A DNA stretch of 64,000 nucleotides from Pseudocercospora fijiensis CIRAD86 (taxonomy: Eukaryota; Ascomycota; Dothideomycetes; Mycosphaerellales; Mycosphaerellaceae), in contig NW_006921553.1 of assembly GCF_000340215.1 (NCBI RefSeq), positions 175,510 to 239,509 on the forward strand, read 5' to 3'. A program made the translations under genes and the position numbers. A model generated the notes under the pieces. It was not told the DNA's origin and ran no database searches. It saw nothing but the letters and a program-made list of their open reading frames with translations. Positions 22,717 to 31,804 of the stretch are shown one piece after another. The stretch's first letter is position 1, and the number at the start of each line of letters is the position of its first letter.

Positions 22717-22956
22717 ATGACTTGTTTACGAGCTTTGCTAGCTTATCTCTGCCTGCTATGTCTCACTGCATCTTCGGGAGCTGGGGCTGGAGCTGGAGTG
22801 CTGATTACCGATGCTGATGCTGATGGTGATGCTGATGCTGATGCTGATGCTGATGCTAATGCTGATGCTGATGCTGATGCTGATAGTAATGGTGATGGTG
22901 ATGGTAATAGTGATAGTAATGCTGATGCTGATACTGATCCTGATTACCGATGCTGA
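22717..22956 (+). CDS. 79-aa putative small secreted Asp/Ala-repeat protein
   Basis: The frame starts at the ATG at 22,717 with a typical signal peptide: a short basic N-region (Met-Thr-Cys-Leu-Arg), a long Leu/Ala/Cys core and an Ala-Ser-Ser-Gly-Ala cleavage zone near residue 20. The mature part, about 58 aa, is almost entirely Asp, Ala, Asn, Gly and Ser, mostly Asp-Ala dipeptides, ending Asp-Tyr-Arg-Cys. It is encoded by a GATGCT hexamer run, so length is free to vary. An in-frame upstream ATG at 22,603 would bury the signal, so I prefer 22,717. It lies about 160 bp from the RIP block. Expression is unproven. Confidence 0.45.
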   Translation: MTCLRALLAYLCLLCLTASSGAGAGAGVLITDADADGDADADADADANADADADADSNGDGDGNSDSNADADTDPDYRC

Positions 22957-22962
22957 TGCTGT
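22802..22962 (+). repeat. (GATGCT)n hexamer microsatellite
   Basis: About 25 imperfect hexamers (GATGCT, with GATGGT and AATGCT variants) encode the Asp-Ala tract of the small secreted protein. Confidence 0.9.
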
Positions 22963-23449
22963 ACGAATATGCCCAACAAGGGCCAATTGGCCGTGTCTGC
23001 TGAAGCTCAAGTCGGGGCGTTGGTTGGGTTCGCAATCCACGTTGGCGTTGGCGTTAGCGTTAGCGATTGCGTCTTGCAATAACTTTGGTACTCTGTGTTG
23101 CATGCTGAGGCCGGCGCTAATGACTTTTACGCCTATAGATTTCTCGAAACTGAAGCTCGCGCTCAACTACTGCGAATCTACCTCTCCTAAAGTATTACGA
23201 CTCCGCTCTCGAAACTTAACTTAGCGCTTAGCTCTTATAATATTTCAAACTAGTATTCCGCTACGACTAGCTTTCTACTATCCTATCTATAGTACGACCT
23301 TAGTAAGAACGTTACTTCTTAAATACTAGTACGTACAATATAATAGAAACAAATCGATTTAGTTCTATATACTATACCTCTATCTCTATAGATAGCGTAA
23401 ATAGTCGCCTAATACGATTTATTACCTCTAAAGCTTTAAAATCCGCGCC

Positions 23450-24480
23450 GCCGCTACTACTATTTTCGTCGTCGCTATTTTCTATCTCGCTTCTACTCTA
23501 TAAATCTAAGTCCTCTTATTATCGCCTAGTTTAGTATTAATCTGTTCAATCTCTTCTATTTCAACCTATATTTTACCTATTATATTCTACGATAGTAAAG
23601 ATTAGAAGAAATCCTAGGACGTCTTAAATTTCGCGGTTTCGGCTTTACGTATATTAGCGATTATCTAGAGCTTGCGTTCTGCGTTCTTGCGTTCTTTCTC
23701 CGTCTTATCGTAGGTTACTTTCGCCTAAGCTAAAGTATTATATATATTCGCTCGGGATTCTCTATCTATTAAGCCGATTAGGAACGCGGTTTACGTAGTA
23801 ATATCTTCCTTCTCGAGAATTTTAACGTCTTTATTTACCTCTACCCTTCTTTTAAACACATCTTTCTTCGCCTTTTACGCTTTATCTTCTATAGTCTTTA
23901 ACGTAAATAGCGTTTACCTATATTCTTCTTTTAGAATAGTAAGTTTATTCTAGATCTTAGTCTTCTTTTATAAAAGTAGACTACGTTATATAGCTAGCTC
24001 TACTTATTATATTTCTCGTAGTCTATAACGCTCCTCTTTACGAGCTTCGAAGGCGATAATATCTTTAACGTAGTAAAAAACATCCTCCTTATTCTCTTTA
24101 TCGTAGAGTACGTTATTCTTTCGCTTCTTATATTTCTATTCTATATAGTCCCGCGTCTTACTAACCTTATCTTATACGAGTTTAGCTCTAGTCTCGAGAG
24201 CTACTATACTTCGTATCGTTTTCTTTAGAGTTATATATCGTATATAGTCTATTATAGTAGGGTATAGGTAGAGATCTATAGTATACGCAATCTATTTCGT
24301 AGTATACGGCGTAATCGGCGAACTCGGAGGAGCTTCTAGAACCCCGAAATCTTAATTAGTATCCGGAATAAATGGCTAGGTACGTTCTTTATAGGCTAGA
24401 TACCGATTCGTATATTGCTTTCGAGAGCCTAGAGATCCGGACGTATCCTACGATATCGTAGACCTAGATAAGTATAGTAT
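23450..24480 (-). pseudogene. RIP-destroyed coiled-coil coding frame
   Basis: On the minus strand one frame reads as a long Lys/Glu/Arg/Ala/Leu-rich helical protein interrupted only by TAG and TAA. It contains a Thr-Arg-Asp-Tyr-Ile-Glu segment, a Lys-Glu-Asn-Lys-Glu-Asp segment and a long heptad-like stretch. Because RIP enriches TAA/TAG in every frame, stop pattern alone is weak evidence; the amino-acid pattern is the main support. It may be a transposon protein or a RIP-hit duplicate of a host gene. Confidence 0.3.
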
Positions 24481-24744
24481 ATTAAATATAGCCGTAGACT
24501 ACGAGATTAAACTCTCCGGTAGTAGTCTAAGACGGGATAGTTGTTTAGGGTAATCTCCTTATCTAACTAGAGTCTACGATTATACTTCTTATACCCTCGG
24601 TCTCGTAGATATACTCTAAATCGAATTCTACCTTAATAACCTTTATACCCTCTACTTCTCGAGCTAAAGTCTATCCTCGTTATAATACCCTCTATACCCT
24701 TCTACCCTTATAACTTCTATAGATCTAAAATATAATAACTTAAT

Positions 24745-25625
24745 AAAAAGTAGGGCCCCCCTAGGCTTAGTACGGCTTAAAACGCGCTAAAAGCCGACTC
24801 TAATTAGTCGCTACTAAGGAAGCTTAAAATTTCTCGGTTCGCGAGCGGTCTAGAGAGTATAGGAGCCGTTAGATATATCGTAACGCTTCGCCGCTATAAT
24901 AGTAGTATTTCTAATACTATCTCCGTCGTCTACGCCTAATATAGCGGCTTAATCTAGCGGTATTTGCTCGAAGCGGTATCGTTTACGCCTAATCCGGCGG
25001 TATTTACTCGATACGGTAGACTCGAAAGGCTTATCGTACGCGTTCTAGATAGTACTACTCGCTATATAAGCGTTTCGAATATTACTACTTACTATAAGCG
25101 TTTCGGATATAACTTATTAGAAGTATTATAAATAGTACTTACTATAGGCATTTTAGATAGTACTACCTGCTATAAGCGTTCTTAATAGTACTTACTATTA
25201 GCGTTCTAAATAAGACTTACTATACGCGTTCTAGATAGTACTTACGATACGCGTTCCGGATAAGACTTAGTATAAGCGTTTTGGATTAGAATTACTATAT
25301 AGCGCGTTCTAAATAAAACTTAGTATAGGCGTTATAGATAGTAGTACTTACTATTAGCGCTCCGGATTAGACTTACTATACGCGTTCCGAATAGTACTAC
25401 TCGCTATAATCCTTCCGGATAGTACTTAATATAAGTATTTAGTTTCGGATTAGACTTAGACTTGCTTTATATATTCCGGATAAGACTTTCTATAGGCGTT
25501 TCGGATTACACTTAGTATACGCGTTCCGTTTTGTATAGGTCTAACTAAACCAAGCGTTTAAAAGCCTAATCCGGCGGCATTTACTCGAGGTAGTATACTC
25601 GAAAGGCTTATCCTATTCGTTCCGG
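24745..25625. repeat. RIP-mutated head plus about 30-bp minisatellite, copy 1
   Basis: A head of about 280 bp (starts GGGCCCCCCTAGGCTTAGTA, ends with ACTCGAAAGGCTTATC) is followed by about 16 diverged units of roughly 30 bp with the pattern TACTATA-GCGTTC-GATAGTACT. The same arrangement repeats to the right. Confidence 0.75.
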
Positions 25626-25636
25626 GTAGTAACAAT

Positions 25637-26545
25637 AAATAGGCCCCCTTTAGACTTAGTACGGCTTAAAATAAGCTAAAAGCAGACTCTAATTAGTTAT
25701 AGCCGAGGAACTTTAAAATTCCTTAGTTCGCGAGCGGTTCGGAGGATATAGGAGTCGTCGTATATAGTTCGTAAGCGGTTCGGAGGTCGTAGGAGTTTAT
25801 AGTATATATTGTAGGGCTACGATAGTAGTATTTCCGATACTATATCGGTCGTTTACGCCTATTCCGGCGGTATTTACTCGAGGCGGTATACTCGAAAGGC
25901 TTATTCTACGCGTTCCGTATAGTACTACTCGCTATAGATATTATATAGAGTACTTACTATAGGCGTTTTAAAGAGGACTCGTAGTAGGTATTATATAGGG
26001 TACTCGCTATAAGTATTTCGAATACTATTTAGGCATAGGCGTTTTAGATATTAGAATTACTATATAGCGCGTTCTAAATAAAACTTAGTATAGGCGTTAT
26101 AGATAGTAGTACTAACTATTAGCGCTCTAGATTAGTCTTGCTATACGCGTTCTAAATATTAAATATTACTTAGTATTATAAGCGTTCTAAAGCAGAATTT
26201 ATATAAGTATTTTAGATTAAAATTACTATAATCGTTTTAGATTAGACATACTATACGCCTTATAGGTAGTACTTACTATAAGCGTTCCGACTCGGAAAGA
26301 ACTACTTACTATAGATATTTCGAATAGTACTCGCTATAGGTATTCTAAATAGTAATTACTATAGGCGTATTCCCGAAGTAGTTACTATAGATATTTTAGA
26401 CTATCTTACTATAAGCGTTTCTAAATAGTGCTCTTTAATACCTATAACGCGTTCCGGATTAATATTGCTATTAGCGTTTTAGATATAACTTACTATACGC
26501 GTTTTAGATTATAGCCTACTATAGGCGTTCTAGATAAGACTTTAG
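25637..26545. repeat. RIP-mutated head plus about 30-bp minisatellite, copy 2
   Basis: This begins AGGCCCCCTTTAGACTTAGT and is clearly a diverged duplicate of copy 1, with the same head, the same ACTCGAAAGGCTTATTC junction and about 18 minisatellite units. Differences are mostly C/T and G/A, as expected from RIP acting on both copies. Confidence 0.75.
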
Positions 26546-27367
26546 CTACTCGTTGCCTTAGGCTTCTCGTATAGCTCTTTAAGCTATATAAGTACTAGTT
26601 TACTATAACGGATCTACTCCGAACTAAACTCCGCGATTACGACTTTAATGCCTATATCTATAGTATCTCGGATTTGCTTCTCTAACCTAAAGTCCGCGGT
26701 TATTATTTTTAAGCCCTTAAAACTTCTTTAAACCTTAGTCCGCGTTTATATTTTTAATACCCTTAGTACTATAAATCTGCTCCTCTAAACTAAACTCCGC
26801 GCTTAGACTTTATATCTATACTATTACGGATCTACTTCTCTTAACTATAGTCCGCGCTAAAATCTACTTTTTACGGAGGAGGCGCTAATCTAATTCTCTA
26901 AATAGTAGTCCGTAGTTATAACTATTATACTCTTAATACTACGAATCTGCTTCTTTAAAAGTATTATAGATCTACTTCTCTTAACTTTAGTCTACGGTTA
27001 TAACTTTTATACCTAAGGTATCGTAAATCTACTCCTCCGAACTTAAGCCCTCGCCTACGATTTTAAGATCCTAAGTGCCGTAGATCTACTCCTCTAAAAG
27101 CGTTATATATCTACTCCTCCGATATTTATCTCTACGCTAAAATCCGTTCTGAATAACGAAGCTACTAAACTAATTATTTATATAGGGAAGAGACTAGTCT
27201 TTTATTAAATAAAGATACTAATATAGCGTCTATTACCGCGGCGGTAGTCTTCGAGTATAACTAAATACTAAAATAGTTCTAAAGTAGCGTAGCGAAGGAG
27301 CTACGCCTAGAAAAGAAGTCTAGTATTAGTTATACTTAGTACCTAGTACTTCTAAGATAATGCCTTA
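26546..27367. other. RIP-mutated DNA, no identifiable element
   Basis: Recurrent words such as GATCTACTCCTC and TTAGTCCGCGG suggest another decayed tandem repeat of about 100-130 bp (near 26,620, 26,690, 26,770, 26,830 and 26,960). No coding frame is recognised. The pogo-like element has inserted at its right end. Confidence 0.4.
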
Positions 27368-27448
27368 TCCGTAGCTTTGTCGCCCCCTCTATAAGATAGT
27401 TGCAAGCTACCTTATAATTTAGCTAAAATCGACACTTTATATTATAAT
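27368..27448 (+). repeat. Left terminal inverted repeat of pogo-like element
   Basis: It begins TCCGTAGCTTTGTCGCCCCC and matches the reverse complement of 30,080-30,160 at 78 of 81 positions. Confidence 0.95.
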
Positions 27449-27522
27449 ACTAACACTATACTATTAGATCTGCTATATTAATTTCCCAACCGCTTCTATA
27501 CGTACTTATTGAATTTCTGACA

Positions 27523-30012
27523 ATGCCTCGTGCCCGTAAAACCGCTAGTGCGCGTATACGCCGCCCTATCGCGAAATTAATGCCCTACGTATACGAAGAA
27601 AACCGTATTTAGGCCGTTTTAGATAGGATACTATCCTTCTACTACGACTACGACGATTACGTACCTAATATTAAGCAATAGTCTACCGACGAGCACGTTA
27701 ACTATTAGAAGCTTCGCTTCCGGTATCTAAAGGTTATAGGTCGTCGTAGTAGTCGTAGTGCCCTTACTAAGCGATAGCTACTAAACACGAAGATAAAGCC
27801 TACTTAGCAAACAGCCCTCCTTGAATACTACTATAGGCGCGAGCTAATAGGCCTAGATATTCCTATACGACTGCTATACGTTACTGCTAATAATATCCTT
27901 CTTCGTAACGCGCTAGATCTACTTAATCTACCGACGGTAGATAGGCGCTAGATAAAGAGGTTCATAAAGGAACACGGGCTTTACTAAGTACTGCAAAAGC
28001 CGATTGAAATAGTACGGAAGGAGGCCTATAAACCTAAGCGGATAAGACGATAGTATATACGGCTACGAGAGACAATAGCATACTATAAGATTGCTAATCT
28101 ACGGCTAATACAGAACTTCGATAAGACTAGTTTCCGGATTAGCATTAGAGGCAAGGAATACGTCGTTACAATAGACCCGAAACGTCGCTCTTAGAGCGCT
28201 TCTAAGACTAACCGGAAGCATATAACCTCTATTGAATTAGTTAATGCCGCCGGTAACTCTATTCTACCTATACTAATTGCTACTAGCAAGGTACTCTAAG
28301 AACGGTAGTTTACTAACCTATCCGCGTCTACGCTAGTAGACGTAACAGAAAGTAGTTATATAAACGACAACTCGGCCTACTACTATATCTAGCACTTCTA
28401 CAAATACTCGAAACGATATATAGCTAACGAGGACTAGTAGCGCATACTAATATGCGATAATTACGGCTCTTACGACTTCTAAGAGTTCCTAGAATTTGTA
28501 TAGTCTTACAAGATAGTAATCTTCGGCCTGCTAGCTTATATATTACATTTCCTTTAACCGCTAGATATAGTCCTATTCTAGCTATTTAAACACTATTACA
28601 AACAGGCTATAATAGACGCTACACGTACTAGTTGTATTCAGTTTGGTATAACCGAGTTTATAGCCGCAATCGACTCTATTTAAGCTAATACATTTAAACC
28701 GAGTAGCATTAAATCCTCTTTCCGTAAGACAGGCCTCCTTCTATACGATCCGGAGCGCGCTATAACGTTCCTTCGGCTAGAATACAACGCTAGAGACAGC
28801 ATACAATACTAGTAACAATACGAACGATTAGACGCGCTTGCTATCGACTATTCCGACCGAGTTATAGACTCGGCTAGAAGCCTAGAATACCTCCGCGGGG
28901 ATGACTATTTACTAACAATTCCCTAGCGCCTATATAACTTAGAGGTGCCTAGGCCGGCAATAGAGAGTCGGACTAGATTAATAAGTATACGGACTACTAT
29001 AAGGCATACCGACTTCCTCTAATAGAGGCTCGAAGGCCTCCTATCGTTACTATTAGCTAGTGTTATAAGGCGGCTATTTATCTATACTAAAGTTAACTCT
29101 CAATTAGCCGCCTAAGCAACCTTTAACCTCTCTTAAACCGAGGCGGCAACTCGGGCACGTAAACGACGAGAAGAAGCGTCTTCGAGGCCTATTGTTACTA
29201 GTAGACTATTATATGCTAGATAAGCAAGGAGGGCTATTAAGAAGCGGAGGTTTAACGACTAAGAGGCGGTACTAAACTAAGCAAGAGACAAGGCTAGGCG
29301 ATTAAGGACATAATAGACCAACTACAAGAAGCGCTGTCGCAAGGCTATTAATATAAGCGTTAAGGGCCGTGCAAACACAAAGGTTAAGGTCTAACTATTG
29401 CGTAAGATAGGCTATAACCTATAGTCGACTGTTAGTTAATTAGTAAAGACTTATAAGCCTACTAAGCTATTATTAGAAGCGCTTAAAGTCTTCCCTATTA
29501 TACGTATATATATTAAGATTGCTAGAGCTAAGAAGACTATCGTTTCTGTCTACAACGTGCTTACCTACGGTAGTAAGCCTAGTAGTAATATTAATCCGGA
29601 TACTAAAGAAGAAGGTCTACTTAAACCCTTATATAAGCTTGTTATATAGACTTATAAAGAAGAGGCCCGCAGGCAGCAACAAGCTATAGTTGCTATAAGG
29701 AAGGCGGCTAAGGAGCGCTTAATAAAGCAGTTTGGAAGAGATAATAGTATAATATATAGCAGCGATTTTAGTAGTAGCGACAGTAACGGTAATAAGCTAA
29801 TACCTATCAATTCGTATATACAGCCTGCTATACTACTACGTAGTCTATCTAATAGGCACGAGTTGCCTATTAGATCGTTACCGCCGTTGCTACCTTCTTC
29901 GCTATAGTCGCCTACTAAGCTGGCCTCTAGAGGGCTATTGCCTAGCAATAGCGAGGAAACACAGCAATATAGTAAACCTACAACACTACCTAATAGTCTA
30001 TATTATATGTAG
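27523..30012 (+). pseudogene. Pogo-family DDE transposase, inactivated by RIP
   Basis: Reading from the ATG at 27,523 gives Met-Pro-Arg-Ala-Arg-Lys, then a basic region with a CENP-B/HTH-like Lys-Arg-Phe-Ile-Lys-Glu-His-Gly motif near residue 150. The catalytic core follows: Asn-Phe-Asp-Lys-Thr (Asp at codon 200), Cys-Asp-Asn-Tyr-Gly-Ser (Asp at codon 312) and Pro-Leu-Asp-Ile-Val (Asp at codon 348), a DD35D arrangement like pogo/Fot1 DDE_1 transposases. The three aspartates survive, but many codons have become TAG or TAA where Trp or Gln is expected. A Lys-rich C-terminal region continues in the same frame to about 30,010. It cannot make active transposase. Confidence 0.9.
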
Positions 30013-30079
30013 AGGTCTTCAATATATTCTATAGGTCTTGTTTGCTTACTTTAGCACCATTCTAACGGTGTAGTGCGGC

Positions 30080-30160
30080 ATTATAATATAAAGTGTCGAT
30101 TTTAGCTAAATTATAAGGTAGCTTGTAACTATCTCGTAGAGGGGGCGACAAAGCTACGGA
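30080..30160 (-). repeat. Right terminal inverted repeat of pogo-like element
   Basis: It ends GGGGGCGACAAAGCTACGGA and is followed by the TA target duplication at 30,161. Confidence 0.95.
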
Positions 30161-30284
30161 TAGAAAAGAAGCTTTATCTATCTGTCTACGTAGTGTCTAT
30201 CTTCTCTTTCTTTTATACTTCTAGTATACTTATCCTTATCCCTATCCGCTATAATAAATCCTATACTCTATCTTAATAAATACT

Positions 30285-30580
30285 AAGAGGTAAGTTTATA
30301 ATAATAGGTAAAAGGTAAACTATTTTTAAAGTTAACGAAAATAGATAGTAATAATTATAGTAGAAAGAGTAAATAAACAAAAGGGTAAAAGACAGAGTAT
30401 AAGTTACGTAGCGAGTATAGAGTAAAGAATTACTCGGTAGGTCGGACTACGAAAAGTAGTAAAGATAAGGAAATAGCTTTTAATAAATAGCGATAAAGCA
30501 AATTATATTCGACGGAGTAGTACCTTATACTATCTTATTACTCGTTACTTCGTTACTTTACTTTTTAAAAGTATATCTAC
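30285..30580. repeat. AT-rich direct repeat, copy 1
   Basis: This segment of about 295 bp, from GGTAAAAGGTAAACTATTTT to CTTTTTAAAAGTAT, is repeated with small changes at 31,175-31,685. Neither copy has obvious LTR ends or a coding frame. It could be a solo LTR or a non-autonomous element. Confidence 0.7.
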
Positions 30581-31174
30581 TCTTCCCTACTATATCGAGC
30601 TTAGTAAATCTAACCCCTTACTTTAGGGCTTCCTTCCTTCTTTTCTAAACGTTAATTAACTACTCTATAATCGCTTAGTAGTATCCTCCTATATTAGAAA
30701 GGTATATAGTTAGTCTCTCGTATCCTCTATAAACTTCCCTCTTTTTTTTTAAAAAAAAAAACATTACCTTGTTTATAACTACTAATCCTAGACCTAAGAT
30801 ACGATATTATATACTCTTCCCTATCCTATCCTATCCTCCTCTAGCCTAATAATAAAGCCTTTTAACTTACCTTAAAACCTCTCCTATCCTTCTCTTCTAG
30901 GCGTTAATTTAACTAGTTTATAGTCGCTATAGTAGCTAATCCAAATAGTACTTTAGAAAGAAGTAAGAACCGAAAGAAAATTTATTATAGCCTTCGATAT
31001 TATATATAGCCTTATACTCCGCCTACTAGGGTTAGGTACGGTACGTACGGCTAGATAATCTTATAGATAGATAGGTAAGAAGAGAGTAATAGCCTAGCTT
31101 AGTAGAGCTATATAAAAAATTTCTATTTCTATTCCTATTCCTATTCCTGTTCCTATTTTTATTTATAAATACTA

Positions 31175-31685
31175 CGAGTAGAGTTTATAATAGTAGGTAA
31201 AAAGTAAACTATTTTATAAGGTAGCGAAGATAAATAGTAATAAATATAGTAGAAAGAGCGAAAGGGTAAAAGGATAAAAGGATAAAAGGGCAAAGTAGGT
31301 AAAAGATAAACTATCCTATATAGTATAAGGTAACGAAGACAAATAGTAATAATTATAGTAGAAAGAGAGAAAGGGCAAAAAGGTAAAAGAGTAAAGTAGG
31401 TAAAAAGTAAACTATTTTAATAAAATAATAAAGACAGATAGTAAAAATTATAGTAGAATCTATATATTAGAAGAGCAAAAGGGCAAAAGATAGAGTATAA
31501 GTTATATAGCGAGTAGAGAGTAAAGAATTACTCGGGAGGTCGGACTACTAAAACTTAAAAGTAGTAAAGATAATAGAATAGCTTTTAATAAACAGCGATA
31601 AAGCAAATTATATTCGACGGAGTAGTACCTTATACTATTTTATTTCTCGTTACTACGTTACGTTGCTTTTCAAAAGTATTAACCA
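31175..31685. repeat. AT-rich direct repeat, copy 2, with internal 103-bp triplication
   Basis: It is homologous to copy 1, but its left part is a tandem triplication of about 103 bp (GTAGGTAAAA...GTAGAAAGAG, starting near 31,190, 31,294 and 31,398). Its right end, CTTTTCAAAAGTATT, coincides with the border of the RIP block. Confidence 0.7.
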
Positions 31686-31804
31686 GTTCTCTAACAAAAG
31701 AAACCACAGCCTACAAAAGAAAAGAACGAATGTCTGTTAGTCCACTCCTCCCCTGTCTCCCATCTCCTATTCTCTCCTATCTCCCATCTCCTATCATCCC
31801 TTAC

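Larger units (their letters stand above)
27368..30160 (+). mobile_element. Complete Fot1/pogo-like DNA transposon, RIP-inactivated
   Basis: The element is 2,793 bp, bounded by 81-bp terminal inverted repeats and flanked by TA (27,366-27,367 and 30,161-30,162), the target duplication of the Tc1/mariner superfamily. The two repeats differ at three positions, all transitions. A single plus frame of about 830 codons runs through it without a frameshift, broken only by RIP-type stops. More CA/TG survives here than in the flanking DNA, so it seems to have been mutated less, or inserted later. Confidence 0.9.
23120..31690. repeat. Central RIP-mutated block
   Basis: Composition switches within about 60 bp at both edges. 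Inside, TpG and CpA are rare and TA-rich words dominate. The block contains a coiled-coil pseudogene (23.4-24.5 kb), a duplicated minisatellite (24.7-26.5 kb), a tract with repeated GAT-CTACTC words (26.55-27.15 kb), a complete pogo-like transposon (27.37-30.16 kb) and AT-rich direct repeats (30.2-31.7 kb). It ends about 115 bp beyond the stop codon of the 590-aa gene. Confidence 0.9.

Noticed and set aside
29652..29948. 98-codon minus-strand open frame rich in Leu and Ser
   Set aside because: It is the antisense of the transposase C-terminal region of the pogo-like element, whose plus frame is continuous.
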